This document shows, piece by piece, positions 1 through 12,484 of a stretch of DNA of 64,000 nt. The DNA is from Echinococcus granulosus (Eukaryota; Platyhelminthes; Cestoda; Cyclophyllidea; Taeniidae): NCBI RefSeq assembly GCF_000524195.1, contig NW_020170386.1, positions 1,539,359-1,603,358 on the forward strand. The letters are read 5' to 3'. The position numbers and the translations under genes are program-made. The first letter of the stretch is position 1, and every line of letters starts with the position of its first letter. A model generated the notes under the pieces. It ran no database searches. It was given only the letters and a program-made list of their open reading frames with translations, and had not been told where the DNA came from.

Positions 1-3000
1 CAGATTAATCCCTCCGCCAATTCCGCCAACTCCTCTGTTCAGTAGAAGCTTCACATGCTTCTACTCGTCTTAGCTTTTGTATCTTGCTAATTACTAGGAG
101 GTTTACTATTTTATTATATCATATTCCATTGCAGTCTTAAATGTCTAGGTAAATAAATTAAATCCAAATACCTGTATAGACAAGAAGGTTCCTAGCACTG
201 ACCACTTGCAATAATCACTTTCGTATGACTTGTCAAATCCTACATTCCAAATCACAAATTGAGTTCATCTGTTAAAATGACTGCGCCAAATTATGCCATC
301 AAAAGTAATTAATATTTCCGTGATGGGCGTGCTCAATTGCACAAATTTTCCAACCCACTTTTTCATTTGAAACGGAGGCGACGAAATGCACTAGTTTACA
401 AGATTAGTGGCTGAGTTCTGGCTCCTAGTGCTGCCAAAAGCCACACCCATTTTAAATGTGACTAAATAGTGGACTGGAGTCTCATCAGCGTCTCCAACTA
501 ATTCTTCTATACACTTTTTAAGGTTACTCATTTAACGTTAGTAATAAAGCCCCCTTGAATACATAACGAAAAATCAAACAGGATCGTATAAGTTGGCAGG
601 TTTACGATCAATCAAATCACACCTTCATCTTACTATACATGTGCATAATTTGGTGGATTTTGTCGAAGAACTTAAGTAAACCAGTAGTCTATAACCAAGT
701 CATTCATGAATTCTCTATATGTTAACATCATCAAGGGTACTGTGGATTCGCATCCAGCTTACCTGCCTTTTGTCTTGGGAAAATCATAATGAGTGCATTT
801 GTGGAGAAGTCGGTTTGTACGATGTTTAGAGCCCCAATGTTTGAAAGTGGCGTGAAAACGCGGCCTCCCTGTGCTGACTCACACGAGAGGAGGCAATGCC
901 AAATGTGTTCAGGAGAGCACCACATCCCTCACACAGTGGGTGGGTGTTTGTAAGACCATTGCGTGCTCTTCTACTCCATTCTATTAATGATTTCGTTGTT
1001 GATTACGCAGCAAGTAATTTAATGGTTTTGTGATCAGCAATAATTGCAAAATATTGTAGTTATGTCATTTTACTACCAGGTCTAGCTACGACTGCCTCAG
1101 AAGCAATGAATCGTATGATTGATGGATGAAAGATTACGCCTGATAAAAATTGCATAATTCTTACGAAGATTGAAACGCTTAGATCATAATCTTTAGAATG
1201 CTTGACGCTTTCGTAAGGTGGTAAATAATTCTTTGCTAGTTCTCCATGTAATCACTTCGAACTAGCAAAAAATTGTGGAATTTCAGGTGATGCTTCTACC
1301 AATATCCACATCTAGCGGGTTTTTTTAGTCTGCGAAAAATTTAATTAAATTTGTTTGAACATGAATACTGATTCTTTGTTTAAATAAGGTAATTTATGAA
1401 GTTGAGATTATATCTCTCTCCATATATTTAATGAAAAGTTTCAATGAAGTTTCGACTAATTAAGGAGTTTTAAAAACAGCCGTCAATGCTACATGCTAAG
1501 TTCATTTTCATTAAGCCTCATATTTCATTGGTAGAACATCAAAAATCCATGGCAGACAAAAAATCTCCGTCAGCGCTTATTTGACTTGTTTTGCAAAGAG
1601 GGTAGGCACTCCGATAGAAACATTAACAATCTTACATTTCAGGAAGGAAGGTATTTAAACCACTCAACTTCTCTTTTTATGGATTCAAGCACGCCAAAAA
1701 AGTATTCCTGATCTGTGAGTAAACCAGGCCTATGATGTGCTGATCTTCGAGTAGCATGGAACGAATTGGCAAGTCTTTAACATACGTAAAGTTATAGGTA
1801 CTGGGTCACGGTCAGTTGGTGTGCAGTTGTGCTCTAGAAAGTTCTGTGTGACATATTCTAAGGAAGGGCAATTCAATCCACAACTAGAAGTTTTTCCTCG
1901 AAAATAAGCTGTCTATTCAGTCAAAGCACAAAATCCAAGCACACGAGTCACTATGTCGTAATATGTATCCAAGCCTAAAATTAGGCCGCAAGACTTTGTG
2001 TTCTCACATTACGTGAAGTAACATAAACCGCGGCTGCGCTTAATTGTGGGAAGGCGAGTGAAATGTAAGCAAATGCAGCTTCCCCTTAAAGGTGATACTT
2101 ACAGCAAAATTAGCAACTTATTGGCAAGGCAACAACTCAGACGTCTTCAAATCAACTACCTTAGCGCTCATGGCAACAAGATGATCTATTCACAATTCGC
2201 CCAATAAGTCGCGCTCGCTTCAATGCTGCAATTTGAAGTGTTTTATTCTTGGTTTAACTTGTAATTTCTTATACTTACTCGATGTGAGAAATATTTAAGC
2301 TCTCAAGACCCTAAAGTGGCTCGCGTAAGATCAGTTTGTTTAAACACATCTAACTATCCTTGTCAATTGCGCTTTCAGGTGGTAATTGCCATTCAAATTA
2401 TTTCCTAATTATTTGACCCAAACCTCCTCCAGATCTGTCGGCCACACATCTGTGTCGGTAATTGATTTAAAGATTGAATGGTAACACAACATTTTTTGTT
2501 TTATGTTGATTTCGGTTCATCCATTAACTCTCGTTATTATTGCAGAAACTTGCATACAATCATAACTTTTTACAAATGAACGCAGTCTAATTCCCCTAAA
2601 AACATTGTATTCTTTTAGTATGCCAGAAAATAAATTTCTGTCTAGGGTTTTGAAGCAATCGAATTGCAGTACACTGGAATAGGGAAGGTTGTAATTCGAC
2701 AGCAAGTCATGTAGGCATTACTGTGATATTGGCATAATTGAAGACATCGCTGAGGCAACGATCAAGATGCTTACTGCTATGGTTGCTTTAGCTCACGACT
2801 ACTTGATAAAACAAAGGAAATTTTATTTGATACCAACTGTTACCTTAGGATTATTCCATTTTTTGTGCAAATCGATCTATATTCGATTCGAAGCTTTTCA
2901 AAATTTAAACTTGACTGAGGCACATGGAAGAGTTCGGAGATAAATCTATACCCTTTAAACCAATAACTCTAAAGCCCTTTGGAGTTTTTAGCCAGGGTTC

Positions 3001-4684
3001 AATCGAATTTTGACTGCACCTCGGACATTGAGGGCTCTGAATGCGTCTAGAGATATTTTAAATTCAAGCTTGGAAATCCTGTGCCTTTCATCATAGAAGC
3101 TCACTTCTTGTTCTGTCACCTCAAAAGATATAAAACAATTCTATGCTTTTTTGTATATGACTGTGTAGTTGGAAAAGAACTGGCCATCCAAACACCAAGT
3201 GCATCTAATTTGACAGCAAAATAGTGAATATAAAATGGGAACCGAAGTGAATTGAAAGAGCAACTTTGTTCATTAGCTTTAAGTGGTATAAAGGTAGCAC
3301 GATAACAGTGAGCTTAGGATATTTCTCATCAAATCAAGTGGAACTATATGAAGTAAAAACCGTACTTTCGATGGAATGATGGCATTATGTTAATATCATC
3401 TACATGATCCGTTAGTTCCGCTTTCTCTATTGTGATGAATAATAGTGTGAAAGAGGTCGCAAAGTATCAGCCTCCTTGACTCAATGTAGGTGTCAGAAAA
3501 ATTGCATCTTCTCTTTTGCCTGACTATGCAACCTGAGGTACTCATTTGATGCGTCCCTTAGGAGGCTAAAAGTTTTCATCGTCCAACATTCAAAAAGAGG
3601 GGCTTCATTTATTAGTCCCAAAAGCGGAAATGCCTCCTTTTATCCCTGTTCTGAGGAAACTTTACTTTCCTTCTGGAATTCAAAAGCGGCAAAAGATAAA
3701 CCATTTCAAGACTGATGCTAAATTCCATTTATTAATTACTCATAGAGATATTTTTACATAATTTTTGGCTTTGGAAAAAGGCGATGGAGACAAATGCTAC
3801 TCAGTACATAATTTCCTTTCCCACTCGCTCCCACCTATGCGTAAATGACGGAAGCAAGTCACTACCTGGGATAAATTTCCAAGCATTAGGCTAACGTCCA
3901 TTAACACCATTCAGCTAAGTTTCATTAAATAACCTATCTTTTTCAAAATATTAGGATTTATATGCACAAGCCTATAAGATCGTATTATGTCCTCGCCTTT
4001 TACTGCCCGTCTTTTCAATATCTTACGGCAACGTCAATGATATAGAAACACCTATGCTTGTTTACTGCTCAGGCATTTATACCCGCTATTAAACCATCTG
4101 TTCATGTGCTACGGCGTTTCCCAGTCTAAGAGCAGCTACCACAGCATTGTGTGGTGGGGAATTGACGTATTCCCTTAGTCACGTGCTTACAGCCTTGTTT
4201 TAAGGGTGGGACTATTGGTGCTTTTAATGCTTTTGGCTTATTTTCAAGTCTACATACCTTACTACGATGTTTATTATGCCTTTTTTGGTTACAGCCTTAA
4301 CCTCACCGAAAAATAAATTAATGTTCCACCATCAGTTTTATTTTATTTTATTTTAATAGTCAATCCAGATCGTGATTTAAATTCCCCACTGATGCCTTTT
4401 AGTGTTTTCAATATAAATATGTGTATTTATACATTAGTGATTATTAATTTACAAATGCTTGAAGAAAAGGCAATGCTGCCAAAGAGTCAACTTTAACTGT
4501 GCTTAGTGTTTAAACCTTTAAAGTAATGGGAAAAAGCTAAAAAGTGAGGTGAATGACACATAATGTGGAGTCTGGGTCGTAATACCACATTTTTAATGAC
4601 AAGGGAAAAAACGAAATTAATTTGTTCGAAACATAAACACAATTTAGGGAAGATAGGAGAGTCAGAAGAAGTGGGTTCCCAAGT
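1..4684. other. Non-coding region, no gene recognised
   Basis: AT-rich sequence with frequent stops in all frames. Only short spurious open frames are present, and none shows a family motif. The right part presumably holds the 3' UTR of the minus-strand gene that begins at 4685. I saw no tRNA or clear mobile element, but a similarity search was not possible. Confidence 0.5.
4336..4354 (-). terminator. Possible poly(A) signal cluster for the Ser-rich gene
   Basis: On the minus strand this TTTTA repeat reads as three overlapping AATAAA hexamers, about 330 nt beyond the stop codon of the minus-strand gene. It may equally be a simple A/T repeat with no function. Confidence 0.3.
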
Positions 4685-6628
4685 TCAGTACCGCAAAGGC
4701 ACCACTTTGATGCTACCTAATTGGCTCATTTTATTTTCGTCGGAAGAAGAGCTGGAAGAATCACTGTCACTACTGTCAAGACGGTAAATCCTCTTTTTTT
4801 TGGGTGATTCGTGATGGCTGCGTTGCTTCGACTCGTTGGGCACATACACCTCGGTCAGGGATGTGGAGGTTGGAGTGGATTGGCGCTTGACGGAGACCGG
4901 GGTTACCACTGGCCGTTCAATACCATTCTTGGAACTGCTGCTGCTACTGCTCGACCTAGACTTGCCCAAAGAACGATGTCGTGGATCACTATGGTGGCTC
5001 TTATTTTTTCTGCGTAGTTCATCATCATTCGTGTATTCTGCCGGACGAGTTGTGCTATACATATAGACGGTACCATCATCAGAAATGACGGGTCCCCCGC
5101 TTGAGTCAGTACGAATGATTTCTACCTGTCTTGGATCGCCAACGCCCACTTCACCACATATAGAGCAAATACCCTGTGTTTTACCATTATGTTCATGTGA
5201 CAACTCTGAAAAGGGTTTAAATTTTCCCGTTGCAAGGATAAACAAGGACTTAGAGGAGCCAGGTGCAGCTTTGGAATCATCGTTAAGTTGGTGATGGTTA
5301 ACGCGGCTAGAAGAAACGAGTGGCTTTGGTCGATGCTCTCGTTTCGATTTTGATTGACGCCTAGATGATGAAGAAAAGGAAGAAGCTGATGAAATGGAAG
5401 ACGAGGTAGAGACTGTTCTCGGTCGAGGTTTAGTCTTCCGGGTAGAACCTTTGTCTCTAACGCAAAAGGTAGATTGGCTTACAGGAGAGGATTTTGGTTT
5501 TTGTTGTTGCTGAGAGCGAATTTGATGTTCGTAAAGAGGACGTTCCTCGTAAACAACATAATGTGAACTAGCGTCTGTCGTCATGGTGCGGCGGGAAGCG
5601 GTGGATGTTCGACTATCCAAGAGGCCATTGTGTGGGTATTGATCACAGGAGCAAATAGGAGAACGAAACTGAGAACTAGAGTCCGAATAAGTATACGAGT
5701 GAGATCTGGAGCTTGATCTCGATCGAGATTTATTAGTTGGCATTTTGACTGGAGAGGTAGCAGTGCTCACCAAATTTTTGCACTCTGACCGACACTTTAC
5801 GCAAACAGGCGCATTCACTTCCTTCGGATTGGCTGGCTCGTTCAAAGTCTCAATTTGTGAATGGTCGTAAGGTATGCTTTGTGGTGTGTGTGCGTCAGAT
5901 TGGGTTGCTGTTGGCGATGCGGGTGGAGATGGTGAAAGCGACGGACTGTGAGCTGGTTGTCTAGGCAATCCAACCACTCCTGAAGTAGATAAATCCCCCG
6001 AAACTTCGGCTGGTGGATTTAACCTGGCCTGTGGTACTTCGTTCTCGTGAATGGGAGTGGTTTCTCGGCTCCCACTAGTGCGTTCACTTACACTTCCAGT
6101 AGCGTTTACGAATGCCGGAGAATTGGTGATGTTGTAAGTCGGTGATGGTTCATTTACTTCAGGTGGTTCAAAAACTGGGATTTGATTTTTTAGGTTGTGC
6201 CTCGGAGCGTCATCAGCGTAGGTTAATTCATCATCGAGTCGTGTAGCTTTAAGAGGCTGTTCAAAAGTCAGTACCAAATACTGTTGAGGACTGCCAGACA
6301 CTTGAATGCCCAGGACTAGAACCTTTTTAGAGTGAGGAAAGATTTTGTGTAGTTTCACTTCAGAATACTTGATTTTTGAGTGTGGTGGCTTCTTTCCGAT
6401 GTGAGAGGCCTTTGCTAGTTTCAGGGAGTCTGCCAATGCCGTCACCTTGATTTTTATAGGCTTTTTGTTATTTCCGTCTTTTTTTACCATAGCCTCCGCT
6501 TGAACGATTGAAAAAGGATCTGTCTTGGGGGCTGAACCGAAACCAGTTAGATAGCACTTTTCGTGAAAGTAAACTTCACCTAACCTCTTGTCAATAGAGA
6601 TGGGCTTGAAGGGCTCGCGAGCAGCCAT
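4685..6628 (-). CDS. Ser-rich protein with possible PTB/PH-like N-terminal domain (647 aa)
   Basis: A long open frame that I do not recognise as a named family. From the ATG at 6628 it encodes 647 aa. Residues about 8-130 form the only ordered-looking part; alternating hydrophobic strands (IKVTALADSLKLAK, VLVLGIQVSG, QQYLVLTFEQ) suggest a PTB/PH-like fold, which is inference only. The rest is disordered: Pro/Ser runs, Arg-Ser stretches, Ser-rich blocks, and an acidic Ser tail (about 618-631) resembling CK2 sites. Cys clusters occur near 276-283 (CVKCRSEC) and 488-491 (CSIC). The frame is open upstream to 6697, but a splice acceptor (TTTATTGCAG) ends at 6671, so a 5' exon is likely. A candidate is ATG 6858 to 6790 with donor GTGAGT, encoding 23 aa, but its phase does not join cleanly to the acceptor at 6671. 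No function is assigned. Confidence 0.7.
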   Translation of the reverse strand: MAAREPFKPISIDKRLGEVYFHEKCYLTGFGSAPKTDPFSIVQAEAMVKKDGNNKKPIKIKVTALADSLKLAKASHIGKKPPHSKIKYSEVKLHKIFPHSKKVLVLGIQVSGSPQQYLVLTFEQPLKATRLDDELTYADDAPRHNLKNQIPVFEPPEVNEPSPTYNITNSPAFVNATGSVSERTSGSRETTPIHENEVPQARLNPPAEVSGDLSTSGVVGLPRQPAHSPSLSPSPPASPTATQSDAHTPQSIPYDHSQIETLNEPANPKEVNAPVCVKCRSECKNLVSTATSPVKMPTNKSRSRSSSRSHSYTYSDSSSQFRSPICSCDQYPHNGLLDSRTSTASRRTMTTDASSHYVVYEERPLYEHQIRSQQQQKPKSSPVSQSTFCVRDKGSTRKTKPRPRTVSTSSSISSASSFSSSSRRQSKSKREHRPKPLVSSSRVNHHQLNDDSKAAPGSSKSLFILATGKFKPFSELSHEHNGKTQGICSICGEVGVGDPRQVEIIRTDSSGGPVISDDGTVYMYSTTRPAEYTNDDELRRKNKSHHSDPRHRSLGKSRSSSSSSSSKNGIERPVVTPVSVKRQSTPTSTSLTEVYVPNESKQRSHHESPKKKRIYRLDSSDSDSSSSSSDENKMSQLGSIKVVPLRY

Positions 6629-6789
6629 GTTTGTCTGCACCTTGTGGAATGCTCCCCCTGGAGTTTGCCCTGCAATAAATTTGAGACGAAAGAGCACAAC
6701 GGTCTTCTAATCGTTAGCACATCTGCGGAATGATTGGCTTCTTTGCAGAAGACCCAATCAGCAGCTCCTTGTAAATTACTCAACTCACG

Positions 6790-6858
6790 CAAGGTGCTGG
6801 TACATGCGAGTCTTTAGTCTCTAGCGGATTATCGTCAATCATTGGATGGTCCTCCATC
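6790..6858 (-). other. Candidate 5' exon of the Ser-rich gene
   Basis: On the minus strand, ATG at 6858 opens 23 codons ending TGC, followed directly by a consensus donor GTGAGT. Phase 0 does not match the frame left by the acceptor at 6671. It would fit if splicing used a weaker AG just before the ACA AAC ATG that carries the downstream start. It may instead be a 5' UTR exon or not an exon. Confidence 0.25.
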
Positions 6859-9800
6859 ATTACTTTGCACTCTCTTCAAAATACCACCAACTCTATTTCT
6901 TCATGAACGTGTTTCTAGTATCTTTTCCTTAAGAAAATATTAAAGACTCCAAAACGCTGTTTAGCTAACCGATTTTGTAAATCGAATAATCCTTTAGGGT
7001 GGTTGGAGCTGCAAATCATAAAAAAAGACAATGATGAGAAGTCTTGCATTGCAAAACGTGTTGTGTTTACCACCGCACTCATAATAAGCTCGTATGCGTG
7101 TCACAGAACTGATGTGCAACTGTCACGAGGTTTTGAAGATTTCTCACCTTTCTTAAGTCCATCATGTGATTCATCCAAATAGGCGGATTTCAAAATGTAA
7201 CACCTTACACATTCAAAACTTTAAGTATAGTGCTTTATCAAGCCATTTAACACCATTTCAAGGCATTTCAATTAGGTCTTTATGAACAGCTTAGAATAGG
7301 TTGCAGAATTTCGTGACAAAAGTTAATTGAAATGTCACATCATTGTACATTTGATCAATTAGGGTATCTTTGTTACAAAACAACTACCAATTGTGTGTTT
7401 ATTGTGAAGTGATCTACTTATTAACCGATAAAATTATTTGCGAAGAATACCTCGAAGTGTGTTTAGAGGTCAGTCATTGTGTAGGATGCACTGACGGCCT
7501 GTCTTAAGCAATCTCGCCTAAATAAAGCCCGAATCACACTAACGCTGTTGCTAGTATGGTCACAAGTCCTTCCAACAACTTGCCCCGATAATATTTAGCT
7601 AAAATCTTAACGCTCATAATTGTTGCATATGTTCTATGCACTTATTTGATTGTATGCAGCACAGCAGAAGTCGAACATCACAAAACGGGCACCTTCTAAA
7701 ATTTTACAGTAGTATCCTAATACACAAAAGTTGATATTATAATGTGCTTTGATCAGAATGAATCACTTAAATACACCTCTCTCGTAGACAGGGTAGCTTA
7801 AGCAAGAGGCTTTCCTTGTGTGCCAATCACAAACGCATGGATGACGCGTAGGAAGCCTTTGACATCGGCTTCAGTGCTTCTACTTATCCGTGAGAGTGAT
7901 GAAAATGAAATAGTACTGTAACTACGTATAATGCGTAGGATTCAAAAAGAATCAAGTGTTCTTTCGTCCTCTACAACTTACCTTTCCTTATATGGTCGTT
8001 ATTACCTTTAACTAAATAGGCATTGGAATGTGCTTGATAGTATCCCAAATTGCTAAGCGTACTCTGTTGTGTACCAGTTCCTAAACCACCTCTCCGGGAA
8101 TTGTCCAAATATATTGCTTTAACCATTGTCCCAAAAGCCATTAACCTAAAGATTATTACGTTAGATTGAAAGTCACCTTGTAATAGTACAAGATGCCTAA
8201 AGCATTAGAAAAATGAATGCTTTACAACGACTGTGTTGACTCAAAAAGGTAGGTGGACATTAAGTAGATTTTGATGGTGTCTAACAAATAAATTTGGTTT
8301 GACTGTTAAGAAAGAAAGGAATGCAAACTTACCAGTGTAGAGTTTAAACGGCTTTCAATACAGAACCTTCTTTCGTCGAAGGATACCGGTGGTGGAGGTG
8401 GGTTCATGAAGTAGCATCTAGTAAGTCCGTAGTGCTGCTAAAGTGGAGCACAACATGACCCTCCAAGTAGCTGAATCCCTTCCTCGATCACGTGCATCAG
8501 TCTGCCCACTGGATTAGACCGACTCACGCTTTCTCCATAAATCTATTTCCTAGACACCGTTAAGGTCAGCAGTGGAAGTAGCAGTTGCAACATTGGGCTC
8601 AATGAGTCTGATTTTTCTTGTTACACTCAAATTTAAGCCTAGAGTGAGGAGAACGAGAGTGGAAAGTGAACTGAAAATTGCTTAACGATTTGGAGATAGA
8701 GAGTAGGTAAGTGGGGTGTGATAATGAGAATTTTTAGCTCAAAGTGTGGGCGAAATTGATGGCGTAATTACCATTTATACACCATATAGGTACATGTCGT
8801 ATATTCCAAATTGGATGATTAAACTGTGCAGAGACGCATTTTCGAAATTCACATCTGGTAATTTTGTAAACTGCTAATGCTTGAACCAAAGAAGGTCATG
8901 GGCAAACGTCTGTCATAATTAACGTTGTTCTATCCATTAGACTGGTTAATTGCTTCGGGCTTGTTTAGTGTATAATACTTTGCTTCGTGTGTATTAAATT
9001 AATTGCCTCATTTGCTCAAAAACCTTTCCAGTTTAGGGACTTTTTCCCCAGCTATGCTCAAGTCAGCAAGCGGATGTACTTTTAAATATGGAGCTGAAAG
9101 AATTAAGAACGTCGGTAACTTTTTTTTATGATAGCTTTATATTATAATTGCGTAAAAGTGCAAATGGGATTGTGTATTTTTTACCAGCATATCAAGCCTG
9201 AAGAAACTCATTTATACTAGAAGAGCCTAGCAATCGTTTGTAATGACGTCTGTTGACCTACAATTTCAGGGTGCTCCCAACTTAATTCACCATAAGGAAT
9301 TTTATTTTAATAATTGCGAAAGTCAACATCTTTGCTTCATTTATATTTCGATATACATACATAACAGCTAGGTTAATTTAGTCCAAATTATGCCAAGTGT
9401 GACATGGTACTGTGGAAGATAGACATTACAAAAATCATATATGATTTAGGATTTTTTATAAGCTCATGTGTGCACGAGAAGGTCTGCATAACAAATGCTT
9501 ACTTTACGAGTTTGTCAGCTACTGGCGCTTGAAGTCTGCTTTAGACCTCAGCGAAGTGGCTTTCTCTTTTAATAGGAAGTTCTTCGCTTTCTAAGTAATA
9601 CGACACATCATAAGTGCAGCTTTAAGTATGTAATTGGTTTTTTTTTGCTTAATGTAACGTAATTGATGTTATTAAAGGTACTCTAGAACAAATCAAGCTT
9701 CTATCTAATTATCATCTCGAGCTTCTCAGGGGGTCATAAAACTTGTAACCTTTCTTATCACCGATGGTAATTCATGCCTCAGTCCTTCCAGCTATTCTTA

Positions 9801-11857
9801 ATTGACGAAAGGAAGCACTTCAATTGCATTTCACAGTTTCAACCGTTTGTGCTGTCAGTCTTGGCAAATCGGTAAATTTACGTATAAAATGGATCCTCTT
9901 ACCTCGAAATTACTCAATATTCATCTTCCAGGTTTTGTGTCAAAGGGGTTCAATTCAGCGACTAACATGACACACACTCGGTATAATTAAGTACGCCTTT
10001 ACTTAACTTCCTTGCTGCAGATTTAGATTCTATTACTGCATAATTTGCAACAGGGCAGTCGCAATATCCTATCGTAAAACAAGCGAAAGTGCCCACCTCT
10101 CACTACCCATCCCAATGAGGTTTAGTAAACACCGTGCAAACAGACACCATTCTCCTTCTGGCCCCTTTCCAACAAATTCTCAATGTGCATATGCAATTAC
10201 AACACTGAACGGTTGCGTCAGCGTTTGTTGAGTTTCACTGCGCATTTCCCACGCAGGCAGTGGAAACGCATAACCATGAGACCGTTTCTTGCTCGTACCA
10301 CTAAGCAGTGCCTTAACCGGTTTTGCTAACCATCACGTAGGGGAGAGCAGCAATGGGAGAAGGGTAGTTCAAAAACAGCAGAATGTGGTGATTTTATTTC
10401 AAATACAATCATACTTAAAGATATATTTAAAAGTACTTTCATTTTAGATTTCCCACCTTTGTTTGGAATTAAGCACACAATGCTTTGACAAAGCCCACTA
10501 AAATTTGTGGTAAAATGTATAAAGTGGTGCATAATGTGATGCTGATGGCAGATTTCAATGAATTTAAAGTTCATAGTGCTTTACGATAAATAAACATTTG
10601 TAATAATTTGCAAAATTGACCTTTCTAACTTTGCAGCTGGAATTACTTCATAAAGACACAGGTGGCCTGCTGTAATGTGCTGTGAGTTTCAGCTAAAAAA
10701 CTCATTAAATTTTCATAAAGGTCTAATTACAGTTAGGGATCTTCTATTGAAACGAAGTATGTTCAAAGTGCTGGATTGAAGGAAGGTACTACTTAACTAA
10801 CTTCCCGATCTATGGTCTAAAAATGTTAAACTGTTACAAAACGGTTTATTTTCTTATGGTTGTATCTAGCGGTACCAATGTATCAACCATCCACTCCCTT
10901 GCTAGATGATTATGCGAAGATTACTGGTCATCAAGTGGCGTGACAGTGTCTAATCCCTCTCTCATTACTTTAAAGTCTCAAAAACAAACTCCTCGTTAAT
11001 TTTTGTCTGGGTTGTTTCTAAGTTCCCTCTTGAGGCCCATTTCACCTACACCGTTAACGCCTGCGCTGCTATCCGGGACGCGCCGGAGCTCGTAAATGTG
11101 ACCCACTTGATGCAAATTTGAACGCGACCCAATGCAGCCACCCGCATTTATCCATCAATCATTCACAAGAAGTGTTTCTTCACATTTTTATATTATTAAC
11201 TTAATAAAAAGCCTGTTAGATGGTTTTACAGATTCTTCCCAATTTTCGTTTTAGTGTTCAAATGAACCAGGCATGATACTTTGTTTTTAAAATTATAAAT
11301 AATTAAAATGTTCAGTATCTCTAATGTGTTGACGCATTATATCGAATAAGGTAGTTAATTATACCCCCACTTCTAACCTGAAATGGAGCTGTTTTTTTCC
11401 ATTTTTCGATGCAAAGGTTATATGAGATGTAAGTAATTTGATAGCACCTACGAATCGCTTGGTCTCAGTTCATACTTCATTCACATATTGTGATTACTCA
11501 TGTGGTTGGTGTTTTGGCTGACTTTCTATGTCCCAGTATCGTTAAGCCCAACGACCATTTCAATGAATCAGTGTCCTGAATTGTAGGTACAATGTTATGC
11601 AACACACCAGGCGTCTACTTAACATGTAACTATTTTAATGCGGTTAATAAAATTCCCACCAATAGGCTGCCCTTAAATAATATTAACACGATGCATGGTA
11701 TGTCAGTAACTAATTAGACCCTAGAGTATCATAAGTGATGAATTAACCGAACCACTTACAAAATTTTGCAAAACTAAGAATCGTTGATGACAAAAGTAAT
11801 AATCGTACTAGTTTTATACCTTCAGAGTTCTCACCAACCACGGCAGAAACAGTATCA
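6859..11857. other. Non-coding region, no gene recognised
   Basis: About 5 kb of AT-rich sequence with only short frames, none with a family motif or a convincing exon chain. It lies upstream of the minus-strand Ser-rich gene and downstream of the minus-strand one-TM gene, so it can hold UTR and promoter sequence for both. I saw no RNA gene or repeat array. Confidence 0.45.
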
Positions 11858-12484
11858 TTAATTTTGTCGGTAAAATGATCGAAAATGTAGGTTGGACAAT
11901 TCCCAGTCCGAATTTTGCTTATATGCAGCTCCCTGACTCTTTTTTGTAACTTCCCCCTCTAACTGCTTCTTCTTCAGTAGCTCTTCGTATGCAAGTCCTG
12001 TTTCTCGAATTGTCTCCCAATTAAATCGACCGGAATCGTATTCAATCATGTCCGTCTTGTCACGGTATTTATAGAGATTGCGCGTCTCAACAACTTTGCG
12101 ATAGACCTCAGCCGCGAAGACATCCGCATCAGCATTTTCGTAGTCACACGTCTTCAGCGCCTTCTTGTACTTCTTACTAATCGATCGGAGGGCCAGAAAG
12201 TACCGCAAGGAGCGGAGGCTGCTGACGATGCATCCGATGATAACCGCTTTGCAGAGAAAGAGTATGATGACTGAGAGCATGAGAGAGGCCCCGATGGCGA
12301 TAATCTCCATCTGCTGCTCACGAACCCACCGCTCTATATGGCTCTGTGGGTGTGCAAAGAAACGCGCAGTTCGACGCACCTTTTGCCCCAACAGATCGTA
12401 GTCGAAGTGTTTTGCGTAGGCCTGCAAACTCGGGTAGAGTGGGTCCCACACTAACTCCTCCTCCTGATTCAACGCGCCAGCCAT
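11858..12484 (-). CDS. Uncharacterised one-TM protein (208 aa)
   Basis: A single-exon open frame of 208 aa in which the first ATG is a credible start. I do not recognise the family. The first 58 residues are polar, with an acidic patch near residues 8-10. Residues about 59-88 form one long hydrophobic stretch that reads as a transmembrane segment (IIAIGASLMLSVIILFLCKA). The tail is basic and charged (SKKYKKALKTCDYENADADV), ends in polar sequence, and may be helical between residues 100 and 190. There is no obvious signal peptide, so a type II or type III single-pass topology is possible. The neighbours are non-coding. GC content and codon choice are higher than in the flanks, which supports real coding sequence. 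Confidence 0.6.
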   Translation of the reverse strand: MAGALNQEEELVWDPLYPSLQAYAKHFDYDLLGQKVRRTARFFAHPQSHIERWVREQQMEIIAIGASLMLSVIILFLCKAVIIGCIVSSLRSLRYFLALRSISKKYKKALKTCDYENADADVFAAEVYRKVVETRNLYKYRDKTDMIEYDSGRFNWETIRETGLAYEELLKKKQLEGEVTKKSQGAAYKQNSDWELSNLHFRSFYRQN

